A stretch of 64,000 bases of DNA from Weeksellaceae bacterium (GCA_019459455.1 JAIBEX010000020.1:186001-250000), one strand, 5' to 3'. Shown: positions 19,041 through 28,266, numbered from the stretch's first letter. A program made the numbers and translations. The notes: generated by a model from the sequence alone, not told the origin.

Positions 19041-20312
19041 ATGAATCCAGAACAGTTTTACCCATACCTGCTCCGATGTAAGAAGGTCACCATTGATTCT
19101 AGGAAAATATCGAAAGATGATATCTTCTTTGCTTTCTCCGGTGAAAATTTCAATGCCGCACTTGTAGCCAGGGAAGCTGTTGATAATGGTGCAATTGCCG
19201 CGATTGTTGAACAGAAGGAGTTTGAGGACGTTCAGAGGCATATTTACGCGGTGCCTTCCACCCTTGAATTCATGCAGGAGTTGGCAAAACTGCACCGGCA
19301 AAGTTTAGGTATCCCTGTTGTCGCCCTCACCGGAAGCAATGGAAAGACCACGACAAAGGAAATCATACATGCAGTACTTTCACAGAAGTACAGGGTCCAA
19401 TACACACAGGGAAACCTTAACAACCATATAGGCGTTCCCCTGACCCTACTGTCCCTTAAGTCCGAACATGAGATCGCGGTGGTGGAGATGGGCGCCAATC
19501 ATCTGAAGGAGATAGAACACCTCTGTACTTTAGCAACTCCTGACTATGGTTACATCACCAATTTTGGGAAGGCACACCTGGAAGGTTTCGGTGGATTTGA
19601 GGGAGTAATTACAGGTAAATCTGAGCTCTACGACTATCTCAAGAAGAATGGCAAGACTCTTTTTGTGAACCAGGACGATCCCCTACAGGTTGTAAAGACG
19701 GCGGGTTACCAGCCCAGAATATCGTTCGGAACGGAGAAGGCTGATTATGTGTTTAAGAGTTTTTCCAAAGACAATTACGTAGGGCTTGTTTACAATGGTT
19801 TTGCCATCCAAAGCCGGCTGACAGGAAAATACAATTTTGCAAATCTATGTGCTGCCGCATGCATCGGACTTTATTTTGGGGTTTCCGTTGATCAGATTAA
19901 AACCGCCATTGAAAATTATACTCCAACAAACATGCGCTCGCAGATTATGGAAAAGGATGGCCGAACGCTCGTCCTGGATACCTACAATGCGAATCCCAGT
20001 TCCATGACGGAATCGCTGAAGAATTTCAATACGTTTGAAGGATCAAAAGCCATCATTATCGGTGATATGCTTGAACTGGGCGACGAAAGCGGAAAAGAGC
20101 ATACCGAAATACTCACCCTTGCTGAGGGGATGGATTTCGATGAAGTTATTACCGTTGGCAGGCATTTTAGGGATACAGGCGTTTCCCCGCATTCCTTCGA
20201 CAGTGCAGATGAATTGGTCTTCTATCTTAAGAAGAATAGTATAAGATCCCGAAACATCCTTCTGAAGGGTTCCAGGGGTATCGCTCTCGAAAAAATTCTG
20301 GAATTTATCTAA
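19041..20312 (+). CDS. murF: UDP-N-acetylmuramoyl-tripeptide--D-alanyl-D-alanine ligase
   Basis: A 423-residue Mur ligase that adds D-Ala-D-Ala to the UDP-MurNAc tripeptide in peptidoglycan synthesis. The ATP-binding loop VVALTGSNGKTTTKEI is near residue 95. NLNNHIGVPLT and VVEMGANH follow as in MurF. The C-terminal domain has VLDTYNANPSSM and IIGDMLELGDES. Length is at the short end for the family. It follows gldJ, as in many Flavobacteriia. Its stop overlaps the convergent NUDIX gene by 4 bases. Confidence 0.94.
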   Translation: MNPEQFYPYLLRCKKVTIDSRKISKDDIFFAFSGENFNAALVAREAVDNGAIAAIVEQKEFEDVQRHIYAVPSTLEFMQELAKLHRQSLGIPVVALTGSNGKTTTKEIIHAVLSQKYRVQYTQGNLNNHIGVPLTLLSLKSEHEIAVVEMGANHLKEIEHLCTLATPDYGYITNFGKAHLEGFGGFEGVITGKSELYDYLKKNGKTLFVNQDDPLQVVKTAGYQPRISFGTEKADYVFKSFSKDNYVGLVYNGFAIQSRLTGKYNFANLCAAACIGLYFGVSVDQIKTAIENYTPTNMRSQIMEKDGRTLVLDTYNANPSSMTESLKNFNTFEGSKAIIIGDMLELGDESGKEHTEILTLAEGMDFDEVITVGRHFRDTGVSPHSFDSADELVFYLKKNSIRSRNILLKGSRGIALEKILEFI

Positions 20313-20917
20313 AGGTTCTTCTCCCAAACTTCGTTCAGGATCAGTTTGATGTTTTTAAATGTTGAAGGGAATACTTCGTCCTTGATACGCGCATCGCTTT
20401 TCCAGTCTACAGCAGTGATTCCTTCTTCAGTCTGTGGTTTTGCCACCCCGTTGCCCACGTAACTCATCTTAAACCAGTAGGTAGTCTTCAGGATCCGGTC
20501 GCCGTTACGCTCGGTGAATATGTGAAAGGTATTGTTTACGAATTCCTCAAGAATCAGTTCCTTAAGTCCTGTTTCCTCCTCAACTTCGCGAAGTGCGGCC
20601 TGTTCCAGCGATTCGCCTTTTTCTACTTTACCCTTGGGCAGGTCCCACCTGCTCAGCCGTTTGATGAACAGAACTTCACCGTTTGAGTTGGTCACGATAC
20701 CGCCTGCTGCTTCGACTACACGGAACATATGGGTGAAGTCTTCCCACAGTTCGTCCAGATTCTCACCATATACGTTCATTCCCGGGCAGGAGGTATTCTG
20801 TAAGAGGTCCACCGCGATTTCAAGTGATGCAAAGCCTTCATAACGAAGATTTTTTTCAATATCCTCAGGATACTTACTTAGGGTTAATTTTTTTTCGTTC
20901 ACAAAAACTTTATACAT
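20309..20917 (-). CDS. NUDIX hydrolase domain protein
   Basis: A 202-residue protein. Residues 70-190 form a NUDIX domain with the signature GKVEKGESLEQAALREVEEE and TGL, i.e. GX5EX7REUXEEXGU with all catalytic Glu present. The first 65 residues are a separate segment with an N-terminal MYKVFVNEKKLTLS strand and no recognised domain. It probably hydrolyses a nucleoside diphosphate-linked substrate; which one cannot be told. It converges on murF and is divergent from the SRPBCC gene. Confidence 0.85.
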   Translation of the reverse strand: MYKVFVNEKKLTLSKYPEDIEKNLRYEGFASLEIAVDLLQNTSCPGMNVYGENLDELWEDFTHMFRVVEAAGGIVTNSNGEVLFIKRLSRWDLPKGKVEKGESLEQAALREVEEETGLKELILEEFVNNTFHIFTERNGDRILKTTYWFKMSYVGNGVAKPQTEEGITAVDWKSDARIKDEVFPSTFKNIKLILNEVWEKNL

Positions 20918-20949
20918 TTGCAGGACTTTAATTGTACAAAAATATAAAA

Positions 20950-21342
20950 ATGAATTTAGAAGGAAGAAAGATTTTATTGAATAAACCGGTAGCTGAAATA
21001 TTGGAACTCCTTAAGAATCCACAGAATTATGAGCAGTTGATGCCGGAGGGACTTCAGAAATTTGAAGCCATTGCCGACGGATTTAAATTCTCATTAAAAG
21101 GCATGCCCGAAATTGCGCTGAAACTCGGTGAGATCAATGAGCAGAAAGCGGTTTTAAGATCAGCAAGTTCCAGCCTGGATTTCGAACTTACTACTGCGCT
21201 GAATGCTGTTTCCGAAAACCAGACGGAGGCACAGATGCTGTTTGAAGGTAAGTTCAACCCTTTCATCAAGATGATGGTGGAGAAGCCTTTGCAGAATTTC
21301 ATGAACGCACTGACCGACAAAATCGAGACACTGTACGCATAG
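20950..21342 (+). CDS. SRPBCC-like small protein
   Basis: From the ATG at 20950 the protein is 130 residues. The pattern VAEILELLKNPQNYEQLMPEG, alternating strands (KFSLKGMPEIALKLGEI) and a long C-terminal helix (FMNALTDKIETLY) fit the START/SRPBCC ligand-binding fold, as in polyketide-cyclase-like or orotate-associated small proteins of Flavobacteriia. There is no signal peptide. Ligand and role are unknown. A long palindromic terminator separates it from dnaK. Confidence 0.65.
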   Translation: MNLEGRKILLNKPVAEILELLKNPQNYEQLMPEGLQKFEAIADGFKFSLKGMPEIALKLGEINEQKAVLRSASSSLDFELTTALNAVSENQTEAQMLFEGKFNPFIKMMVEKPLQNFMNALTDKIETLYA

Positions 21343-21405
21343 TGATTGGTAGGTTTCTGAATTGACCCTTATTGATTCGGAAACTTCTTCACAAGCATAT
21401 TCAAA

Positions 21406-21440
21406 TGCAAAATCCCCCGGCAAAGCCGGGGGATTTTGCA
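21406..21440. terminator. Bidirectional terminator between the SRPBCC gene and dnaK
   Basis: A perfect 16-bp inverted repeat (arms 21406-21421 and 21425-21440) with an AAA loop, a GC-rich core and A/T ends in both directions. It serves both convergent genes. Confidence 0.92.
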
Positions 21441-21462
21441 TCTGTAACCTAAAAAAAGGTAA

Positions 21463-23355
21463 TTATTTCACTTCTTCAAAATCAGCGTCCTGAACATCTT
21501 CAGTTCCGCCGGTGTTGGCCGACTGCTGAGCTCCATCCTGTGGCTGACCCTGCTGACCTGCAGCATACATTTCCTCTGAGGCGGCCATCCAGGCTGCATC
21601 TAACGCTTCAGTTTTCGTCTTGATGCTTTCCAAGTCTTTTGCTTCGAAGGCCGTTTTAAGTTCTGCAGCTGCAGATTCTACCGCTGCTTTCTTATCTTCA
21701 GAAAGTTTGTCACCAAATTCCTTCAGTTGTTTTTCAGTCTGAAAAATCAGTCCGTCCGCCTTGTTGAACACTTCTACTTCTTCTTTTTTCTTGGCATCAG
21801 AAGAAGCATTTTCTTCAGCTTCCCGCTTCATTCTTGCAATTTCTTCCTCAGAAAGTCCTGAACTTGCCTGAATCTTGATGGACTGCTCTTTTCCGGTTCC
21901 TTTATCTTTAGCGGAAACATGCAGGATTCCGTTTGCGTCGATATCAAAGGTCACTTCAATCTGCGGAACTCCTCTTGGAGCAGGTGGGATGTCTGCCAAA
22001 TCAAATCTTCCGATTTCCTTGTTGTCGTTGAACATCGGTCTTTCACCCTGTCCGACCCTGATAGAAACTGCAGGTTGATTATCGCTTGCTGTTGAGAAAG
22101 TTTCGGATTTTTTTGTTGGAATTGTGGTATTCGCATCAATTAGTTTAGTGAATACAGAACCCATTGTTTCAATACCTAATGAAAGCGGTGTTACGTCTAG
22201 CAAAAGAACGTCTTTTACATCTCCTGTTAACACACCACCCTGGATTGCAGCACCAATTGCTACTACCTCATCGGGGTTTACTCCTTTTGAAGGTTTTTTA
22301 CCGAAGAATTTCTCCACCTCTTCCTGAATGATCGGGATTCTGGTGGAACCACCTACCAAAATTACCTCATCGATATCTGAAATTGAAAGTCCTGCATCAG
22401 AAAGCGCTTTTTTACAAGGCTCCATTGATCTTCTAACCAAATCTGCTGATAACTGCTCGAATTTGGATTTAGTCAGCGTTTTAACCATGTGCTTAGGTCC
22501 TGTTGCTGTTGCAGTGATATACGGAAGGTTGATTTCTGTCTGGCTTGCAGAAGATAATTCAATTTTAGCTTTTTCGGCCGCTTCTTTCAAACGTTGTAGC
22601 GCTATAGCATCGGATTTCAGATCAACACCTTCCTCCGCTTTAAACTCGTCTGCCATCCAGTTTATGATTACATCATCAAAATCATCACCACCAAGGTGCG
22701 TGTCACCGTTTGTGGACAGTACTTCGAATACACCGTCACCAAGATCAAGAATAGAAACGTCAAAAGTACCACCACCTAAATCGTACACTGCAATTTTCTG
22801 ATCCTTGTGCTTTTTATCCATTCCGTAAGCCAAAGCAGCAGCTGTAGGCTCGTTGATGATTCTTTCTACCGTTAATCCCGCGATTTCGCCTGCCTCTTTT
22901 GTTGCCTGCCTCTGCGCATCGTTAAAGTATGCAGGAACGGTAATTACCGCTCTTGTTACTTCCTGTCCAAGATAATCTTCCGCGGTCTTCTTCATCTTCT
23001 GAAGTATCATGGCCGAAATTTCCTGCGGAGTATATTCTCTGTCGTCAATCTTAACTTTTACGGTATCATTTGGACCTTTTACCACTTTATACGCAACTCT
23101 TCCGATTTCGGTAGCATCGTCTTTAAAGTGTGTTCCGATAAATCTTTTGATTGAATAAACCGTTTTCGTCGGGTTGGTTACCGCCTGTCTTTTGGCAGGG
23201 TCACCTACCTTTCTTTCACCGTCTTCAGTGAAAGCAACAATAGAAGGTGTAGTTCTTTTACCTTCTGCGTTAGGAATAACAACAGCGTCCTTACCCTCCA
23301 TCACGGCAACACAGGAGTTGGTTGTTCCTAAATCGATTCCAATTATTTTACTCAT
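21463..23355 (-). CDS. dnaK: Chaperone DnaK (Hsp70)
   Basis: A 630-residue Hsp70 with the N-terminal phosphate loop [17 protein letters not shown], the second loop [19 protein letters not shown] and the adenosine motif [10 protein letters not shown]. The substrate-binding domain follows and the C-terminus ends DADFEEVK. It folds and refolds client proteins with DnaJ and GrpE; neither is encoded next to it here. Upstream lie direct repeats TGACA (23424 and 23432) that may be part of heat control, but this is weak. Confidence 0.98.
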   Translation of the reverse strand: MSKIIGIDLGTTNSCVAVMEGKDAVVIPNAEGKRTTPSIVAFTEDGERKVGDPAKRQAVTNPTKTVYSIKRFIGTHFKDDATEIGRVAYKVVKGPNDTVKVKIDDREYTPQEISAMILQKMKKTAEDYLGQEVTRAVITVPAYFNDAQRQATKEAGEIAGLTVERIINEPTAAALAYGMDKKHKDQKIAVYDLGGGTFDVSILDLGDGVFEVLSTNGDTHLGGDDFDDVIINWMADEFKAEEGVDLKSDAIALQRLKEAAEKAKIELSSASQTEINLPYITATATGPKHMVKTLTKSKFEQLSADLVRRSMEPCKKALSDAGLSISDIDEVILVGGSTRIPIIQEEVEKFFGKKPSKGVNPDEVVAIGAAIQGGVLTGDVKDVLLLDVTPLSLGIETMGSVFTKLIDANTTIPTKKSETFSTASDNQPAVSIRVGQGERPMFNDNKEIGRFDLADIPPAPRGVPQIEVTFDIDANGILHVSAKDKGTGKEQSIKIQASSGLSEEEIARMKREAEENASSDAKKKEEVEVFNKADGLIFQTEKQLKEFGDKLSEDKKAAVESAAAELKTAFEAKDLESIKTKTEALDAAWMAASEEMYAAGQQGQPQDGAQQSANTGGTEDVQDADFEEVK

Positions 23356-23540
23356 AGTATGTATATTTTTATTTTTTATGATTTGCCTTCAATTTCTCCA
23401 ATTCTGTACCAAGGGAAAAATTATGACAAATTGACATTTTATGAGTTTAAAAGGAATAATGCATAATTTCTATGGCAGTCTCGTGACTCCCGCCACTAAT
23501 TTTTATTCCGGATTTTTCGCTTGACTTTTAAACGGTAAAA

Positions 23541-23569
23541 AAGAAAAAACACCTCACGAATGAAGTGTT
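23541..23569 (-). terminator. Terminator after the MliC-like gene
   Basis: On the minus strand a 9-bp stem (AACACTTCA/TGAGGTGTT) with a TTCG tetraloop is followed by a T-rich tract, about 30 bp past the gene stop. Confidence 0.85.
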
Positions 23570-23598
23570 TCTTACTGTAAGTAGTAAGTTAACGGATG

Positions 23599-23952
23599 TT
23601 ATTTATAGACGCAACCCTTACCTTCTTTATCGCTAAGTTTCCCTGCCTGCCCGTTTTCCATGAGTTCCCATGTGTATGTCTCATTTGCAAAAAATGGTTC
23701 GCCCTTCTCGTTCGTGCCTTTTGCGGCAAGTGTTTGTTCCGGTTCGGTATCTTTTTTAATCTTTACCGCTACCTGATCCCCATCAGCAAAATAAACAGCA
23801 GTCAGGGAACTGCCATTTTCGCACTTCAATGTTTGGGCCTCCTGTACTAGAGCGGGTTCTGTAGCCGAATTCGGGACATTTTTATCTTCGGTTTTTGAGC
23901 AGGAAACGGCCATTACGGCGAGTAACAGGTAAGTGAACAGATTTGATTTCAT
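23599..23952 (-). CDS. MliC-like lysozyme-inhibitor lipoprotein
   Basis: A 117-residue lipoprotein from the ATG at 23952 (LLLAVMAVSC lipobox). Residues 45-117 match the MliC/PliC C-type lysozyme inhibitor domain: LKCENGSSLTAVYFADGDQV, a KGTNEKGEPFFANETYTWEL stretch and a closing C near the end. The two conserved Cys are present. Known members inhibit C-type lysozyme in the periplasm or at the outer membrane. It is monocistronic between dnaK and the nos island. Confidence 0.75.
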   Translation of the reverse strand: MKSNLFTYLLLAVMAVSCSKTEDKNVPNSATEPALVQEAQTLKCENGSSLTAVYFADGDQVAVKIKKDTEPEQTLAAKGTNEKGEPFFANETYTWELMENGQAGKLSDKEGKGCVYK

Positions 23953-24085
23953 TTTATTATTTTTCATTGAAAGGTCAAATTTAGGGTTTAATTTTTATTC
24001 GTTTAGAAAGGATAGAAGATGCTGTTCAGGTTCCATAGGTGTTCGGGTGTTCCACATAAGCCCGGGATATAACACTTATGGAAAA

Positions 24086-24107
24086 CCCCGTCATCGGGAT
24101 AACGGGG
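24086..24107 (-). terminator. Possible terminator after the minus-strand cytochrome c
   Basis: A 6-bp stem CCCCGT/ACGGGG with a short T tract on the minus strand, about 20 bp beyond the cytochrome stop. It is weaker than the other terminators here. Confidence 0.55.
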
Positions 24108-24129
24108 CTATTATAAATTGTAAACTTGA

Positions 24130-24516
24130 TTATTTTTTTAAAGTTAAAATGTATTCCACCATTTTTTTTGCGTTTTCCCTGCTCATTCCAGCGTGTGGGG
24201 TCATCGGAATCTCGCCCCATACCCCTTTTCCGCCGTCAATTATTTTCGTTGCGAGTTGGTCTATATCTGCCTCGTTATATTTATCTGCCACCTCCTGATA
24301 GGATGGACCCACCAATTTCGTGTCCACTTTATGGCAGCTTAAGCAGTCTCCTCCTTCTATAAGGGCCAAACCTGCGTGTTTCCCTGCTGCCGCTGAATCC
24401 ACGACTTTTATTACCGGCTCTTCCAGCATTACATTGCTTTCAGTTTGGGGGTCTGCTGCTTTTTTGTTGCATGCAACGGTTGCTATTAACGCTAAAATTA
24501 CTAAACCTCTGTTCAT
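24130..24516 (-). CDS. Class I c-type cytochrome lipoprotein
   Basis: A 128-residue protein from the ATG at 24516 (GLVILALIATVAC lipobox). It carries one heme site, CLSCH, within GGDCLSCHKVDTKLVGPSY. The Met ligand is in IPMTPHAGMS, as in cytochrome c-551/c-552. It is divergent from the nosZ-linked cytochrome and shares a palindromic operator with it (24594-24611). It probably carries electrons in the periplasm towards NosZ or another terminal reductase. Confidence 0.88.
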   Translation of the reverse strand: MNRGLVILALIATVACNKKAADPQTESNVMLEEPVIKVVDSAAAGKHAGLALIEGGDCLSCHKVDTKLVGPSYQEVADKYNEADIDQLATKIIDGGKGVWGEIPMTPHAGMSRENAKKMVEYILTLKK

Positions 24517-24564
24517 ATTATTTAATTTTCCCAAAAATATTCAATTAATAGATAAATTCAATGG

Positions 24565-24572
24565 CAAATATC
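24565..24572 (-). promoter_or_regulatory. -7 box of the minus-strand cytochrome c promoter
   Basis: GATATTTG on the minus strand matches TAnnTTTG at 7 of 8 positions. It lies 21 bp from the palindrome at 24594-24611, the same distance as on the plus strand. Confidence 0.55.
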
Positions 24573-24593
24573 ACGATAAATGTCATGTAAAGT

Positions 24594-24611
24594 GTATGAC
24601 TGTAATCATAC
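24594..24611. promoter_or_regulatory. Crp/Fnr-type palindromic operator between the two cytochrome genes
   Basis: GTATGA-N6-TCATAC, a perfect 6-bp inverted repeat with a 6-base spacer, fits dimeric Crp/Fnr binding geometry. It sits exactly 21 bp from a -7-like box on each strand, about where an activator contacts polymerase, and no TTTG -33 box is present. A second copy lies at 31324-31341. Confidence 0.7.
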
Positions 24612-24632
24612 GCCCGTGAATGCAAATGGTGG

Positions 24633-24640
24633 TACTTTTG
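24633..24640 (+). promoter_or_regulatory. -7 box of the cytochrome c-nosZ operon promoter
   Basis: TACTTTTG matches TAnnTTTG at all fixed positions, 21 bp downstream of the palindrome and 20 bp before the ATG. No -33 TTTG is found at the usual spacing, which suggests activator dependence. Confidence 0.65.
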
Positions 24641-24660
24641 GGTATATAAATAATTAAAAT

Positions 24661-25143
24661 ATGAAAACGGTAAAAACACTATCATTCGCATTGCTGGCTT
24701 TCGCACTTTTTTCGTGCGGAGGAGACAAAAAAACAGATTCAATCCCTACAGCATCAACAACTGAAACGACTACTACAACAGCTTCAGATCCGTCTGCCTA
24801 CGATCCAAACCGCGGTCTGGGTAAGCATGAAAATGTAGATGTAACCAAATTTGACGCTGCCATGGCCGCAGAGGGTAAAAAACTTGCTGACGTGAAATGT
24901 ACATCATGCCACAAGCCTACCGACGAAAAACTGGTAGGCCCGGGTTGGAAGGGTGTCACCGAAAGGCGAACCCCTGCATGGATTATGAATTTCATTTCAA
25001 ACCCTGATCCAATGATCGACGTAGATCCGGAATTACAGAAACAACTTGAACTTTGTTTGGTTAGAATGCCGAATCAAGGTTTGGCAGATAATGAAGCAAG
25101 ACAAATCCTGGAATATATGCGCGAAATTGACGGCGCCAAATAA
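24661..25143 (+). CDS. c-type cytochrome lipoprotein at the head of the nos operon
   Basis: A 160-residue lipoprotein (SFALLAFALFSC lipobox) with a Thr/Ser-rich linker and then one heme site, CTSCH, in VKCTSCHKPTDEKLVGPGW. The likely Met ligand is in CLVRMPNQG. It is 36 bp upstream of nosZ and shares its promoter. Clade II nos clusters commonly start with such a cytochrome, the probable electron donor to the CuA centre of NosZ. Confidence 0.9.
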   Translation: MKTVKTLSFALLAFALFSCGGDKKTDSIPTASTTETTTTTASDPSAYDPNRGLGKHENVDVTKFDAAMAAEGKKLADVKCTSCHKPTDEKLVGPGWKGVTERRTPAWIMNFISNPDPMIDVDPELQKQLELCLVRMPNQGLADNEARQILEYMREIDGAK

Positions 25144-25179
25144 TTTTCTGAACAGAAAAAAATCTAATCAAATATCATA

Positions 25180-27177
25180 ATGAAAAGTCTTAAATTATTC
25201 GGACTCTCTGCCATTGTTGCCTTAACGGCGCTGACAGGATGCAAGCCAAAAGGTACTGAAAACGCCATAAGTGGTGATGCTGCGGAAAAAGTTTACGTAG
25301 CCCCCGGAAAATACGATGAGTTCTACAACTTCGTAAGTGGTGGTTTCAACGGACAGGTAAATGTATATGGTCTGCCAAGCGGCAGACTGCTGAAGGTTCT
25401 CCCTGTTTTCTCAGTAAACCCCGAGAATGGTTATGGTTACAGTGAGGAAACAAAACCAATGCTTCAAACTTCGCACGGTTTTATACCTTGGGATGATCAG
25501 CACCACCTCTCACTCTCCCAAACAAAAGGAGAAGTAGACGGAAGATGGCTGTTTGCTAACGCAAATAATACCCCCAGGGTCGCAAGAATCGACCTCAAAA
25601 CATTTAAAACGGTGGAAATCATGGAACTTCCAAATTCTGCCGGAAATCACTCTTCACCATTCTTAACTGAAAATTCAGAGTACGTGGTGGCCGGTACCCG
25701 TTTTGCAGTACCCACAGATGATATGAATGGTGACGTACCCATTACTTCCTTTAAGGAAAATTTCAAGGGAGTACTTTCTTTCATTGGCATCAACCAGCAG
25801 AGTGGTGATATGGATCTTTCCTTCCAGATTGAAGCTCCGGGAATCAACTTTGACCTTTCGCATGCCGGCAAGAAAAAATCAGGTGACTGGTTCTTCTTCT
25901 CCTGCTACAACTCTGAAAAGGCAAATACCCTACTGGAAGTGAATGCTTCACAGAATGACAAGGATTTCATAATGGCTGTAAACTGGAAAAAGGCGGCTGA
26001 ATTGGTGAAAGCAGGTAAAGGAAGAAAGGTAACCACCGAATATGCTCACAACAAATGGGATGAAAGCACCCACACGGCAACTTCAACAATGAAGAAAGAA
26101 GTAATTGTATTGTCTGTGGAAGATATGAAGGATGCCATGTTTATGATTCCTTGTCCTAAATCTCCGCATGGTTGCGATGTTGATCCTACGGGTGAATATA
26201 TTGTAGGTTCCGGTAAACTTGCTGCACTTATTCCTGTATTCAGTTTTGATAAAATAATCAAAGCGATTGCGGACAAGAATTTTGCCGGCGAATACGACGG
26301 TGTAAAAGTGATCAAATATGAAGCTGCACTTCACGGTGAAGTTCAAAAACCTGGATTAGGACCTCTTCACACAGAGTTTGACGGTAAAGGTAATGCCTAT
26401 ACTTCCATGTTCGTTTCTTCCGAGGTGGTGAAATGGAACATAAAAGACCTGAAGGTTCTGGACAGACAACCTACCTTCTATTCTGTAGGACACTTGATGA
26501 TTCCTGGTGGCGATTCTGCAAAACCTTTCGGAAAATATCTGGTTGCATACAACAAGATTACCAAGGATCGTTATTTACCAACAGGTCCGGAGCTGGCACA
26601 GTCTGCGCAGTTATACGACATCAGCGGTGACAAGATGAAACTCCTTCTGGATTACCCTACGTTTGGTGAACCGCACTACGCCCAGGCACTACCGGCTGAA
26701 ATGCTTAAAGACCAAGTGAAATTCTTCAAGATTGAAGAGAACAAACACCCGTACGTAACCAAAGGTGAAGCGGAAAGTAAAGTGGTGAGGGAAGGGAATA
26801 AAATTCATGTATACATGACTTCCATTAGGTCCCACTTTGCACCTGATAACATCGAAGGGATTAAAGTTGGTGACGAAGTCTACTTCCACGTAACGAATCT
26901 TGAACAGGATTGGGATGTGCCCCACGGTTTTGCCATCAAAGGAAACGAGAATGCCGAACTGCTCATTATGCCTGGTGAAACATGTACCCTGAAGTGGGTT
27001 CCTAAAAAACCGGGAATGTACCCAATGTACTGTACCGACTTCTGTAGTGCACTGCATCAGGAAATGCAGGGGTACGTCAGGGTTTCGCCCGCCGGCAGCA
27101 GCACCCCACTTATTTACTCACTGAATAATAAGAAGGACAATGCGCAAAGCCCAGTGAAAGAAGGAGAAACAAAATAA
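25180..27177 (+). CDS. nosZ: Nitrous oxide reductase, clade II (Sec-type, lipoprotein-like signal)
   Basis: A 665-residue enzyme reducing N2O to N2. The N-terminus has a Sec lipoprotein signal (LTALTGC) and no twin-arginine motif, which is typical of clade II. The beta-propeller carries His-bearing motifs for the CuZ cluster, such as DLSHAG, KSPHGCDVDP, GPLHTEFDGKG, VGHLMIPGG and GEPHYAQ. The C-terminal cupredoxin holds the CuA site YCTDFCSALHQEM (around residues 615-630) and WDVPHGFAI. Length is normal. An intercistronic terminator follows directly. Confidence 0.97.
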   Translation: MKSLKLFGLSAIVALTALTGCKPKGTENAISGDAAEKVYVAPGKYDEFYNFVSGGFNGQVNVYGLPSGRLLKVLPVFSVNPENGYGYSEETKPMLQTSHGFIPWDDQHHLSLSQTKGEVDGRWLFANANNTPRVARIDLKTFKTVEIMELPNSAGNHSSPFLTENSEYVVAGTRFAVPTDDMNGDVPITSFKENFKGVLSFIGINQQSGDMDLSFQIEAPGINFDLSHAGKKKSGDWFFFSCYNSEKANTLLEVNASQNDKDFIMAVNWKKAAELVKAGKGRKVTTEYAHNKWDESTHTATSTMKKEVIVLSVEDMKDAMFMIPCPKSPHGCDVDPTGEYIVGSGKLAALIPVFSFDKIIKAIADKNFAGEYDGVKVIKYEAALHGEVQKPGLGPLHTEFDGKGNAYTSMFVSSEVVKWNIKDLKVLDRQPTFYSVGHLMIPGGDSAKPFGKYLVAYNKITKDRYLPTGPELAQSAQLYDISGDKMKLLLDYPTFGEPHYAQALPAEMLKDQVKFFKIEENKHPYVTKGEAESKVVREGNKIHVYMTSIRSHFAPDNIEGIKVGDEVYFHVTNLEQDWDVPHGFAIKGNENAELLIMPGETCTLKWVPKKPGMYPMYCTDFCSALHQEMQGYVRVSPAGSSTPLIYSLNNKKDNAQSPVKEGETK

Positions 27178-27187
27178 CTTAAAAATA

Positions 27188-27212
27188 AAGGGCAGAGTTT
27201 TCTGCCCTTTTT
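27188..27212 (+). terminator. Terminator/attenuator between nosZ and the accessory genes
   Basis: An 8-bp stem (AAGGGCAG/CTGCCCTT) with a T-tract. It lies inside the gene cluster, only 11 bp after the nosZ stop, and probably lowers transcription of the downstream accessory genes relative to nosZ. Confidence 0.85.
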
Positions 27213-27224
27213 AATTTCATACAA

Positions 27225-27809
27225 ATGAAAAATAATTCATTAAAGAAAGTTACCAGGATTTTACTCGCTGTTTGTGGCGTTGCCCTGGTCGTTGCTATTT
27301 TTGTTCCGCTATGGTCCATCTATTTGCAGGCCCCGCAATATCCCGAAGGATTGGCCATGTATCTTTGGCCTAATAAGATTACAGGTGAGTACGAGATCAT
27401 AAATGGATTGAACCACTACATTGGGATGAAAACAATTCATCCGGAAGATTTCTGGGAATTCAAAGTGCTGCCTTATGCGCTGGGTTTCTTTGCGCTCCTC
27501 TGTCTTCTGACTGCGTTCTTGAACCGGAAGATCTGGCTTTATATCACTGCCGTTTTATTTCTGATTTTCGGGATCGCTTTTATGGTCGATTTTTGGCTTT
27601 GGGAATACGATTACGGCCACAACCTGGACCCTAATGCGGCCATCGTAGTTCCGGGCATGTCCTACCAGCCGCCACTGATTGGCTTTAAGCAGCTTTTGAA
27701 TTTTGGAGCCTATTCCTACCCGAACATCGGCGGGGGAATCATGTTTGGAGTTGCACTTATTTTGGCTATCTTAGCATTTATTGAATTCAGAAAGCCGAAA
27801 ACTGCATAA
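27225..27809 (+). CDS. nos-cluster polytopic membrane protein
   Basis: A 194-residue protein with four strongly hydrophobic segments: residues 11-31, 78-93, 100-122 and 170-188. It has a periplasmic-looking block reading LWPNKITGEYEIINGLNHYIG and a Pro-rich loop GMSYQPPLIGFKQLLNFGAYSYP. Proteins of this type recur between nosZ and nosL in Bacteroidota. A role in delivering electrons or copper to NosZ is only inferred from position. Confidence 0.72.
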   Translation: MKNNSLKKVTRILLAVCGVALVVAIFVPLWSIYLQAPQYPEGLAMYLWPNKITGEYEIINGLNHYIGMKTIHPEDFWEFKVLPYALGFFALLCLLTAFLNRKIWLYITAVLFLIFGIAFMVDFWLWEYDYGHNLDPNAAIVVPGMSYQPPLIGFKQLLNFGAYSYPNIGGGIMFGVALILAILAFIEFRKPKTA

Positions 27810-27847
27810 ATTTTTAGTTCATTTTAGACCAATAACCTTTAAAATAT

Positions 27848-28258
27848 ATGAAATTCAGTAAAATATTGCTCGCGGCGGCCTCCGTTTTGGCCATTATGTC
27901 CTGCCAAAAAAGCGGGCCTAAAGACTTTGTGCTTGGGAAAGACCAGTGCGACAACTGCCGGATGACGATTACCGCGCAAAAATTTGCAACCCAGCTCATT
28001 ACTGCGAAAGGCCGGGCCTATAAATTTGACGACATCAGCTGTATGACGATGTATGAAAGCTCGAATCCAGACAAGGCAACAAATGCACAGACCTATGTTG
28101 TTGATTTTCCGTCGGGTAAATTCCTGGAAAAATCCCGTGCGACCTTCATCAAAGGGGGAAGCATAAAGTCGCCAATGGGCGGTAATACGCAGGCGTACAA
28201 AGACAAGGCAGCGGCCCAAAAAGCAGCGGCAACTTTGGGCGCAAGTTTGACCAAATAA
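27848..28258 (+). CDS. nosL: NosL, copper chaperone lipoprotein for NosZ
   Basis: A 136-residue lipoprotein (ASVLAIMSC lipobox). The NosL metal-binding segment is present: LGKDQCDNCRMTITAQKFAT with CxxC followed by Met, and later FDDISCMTMYE. NosL supplies Cu(I) to the NosDFY machinery for CuZ assembly. It lies 38 bp after the membrane protein and 8 bp before nosD. Confidence 0.93.
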   Translation: MKFSKILLAAASVLAIMSCQKSGPKDFVLGKDQCDNCRMTITAQKFATQLITAKGRAYKFDDISCMTMYESSNPDKATNAQTYVVDFPSGKFLEKSRATFIKGGSIKSPMGGNTQAYKDKAAAQKAAATLGASLTK

Positions 28259-28266
28259 ACTTTTCC

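Noticed and set aside
23396-23410. Possible sigma-54 (-24/-12) promoter upstream of dnaK (GGTACAGAATTGGAG on the minus strand)
   Set aside because: The spacing between the GG and the TTG element is one base short of the consensus and no activator site was found.
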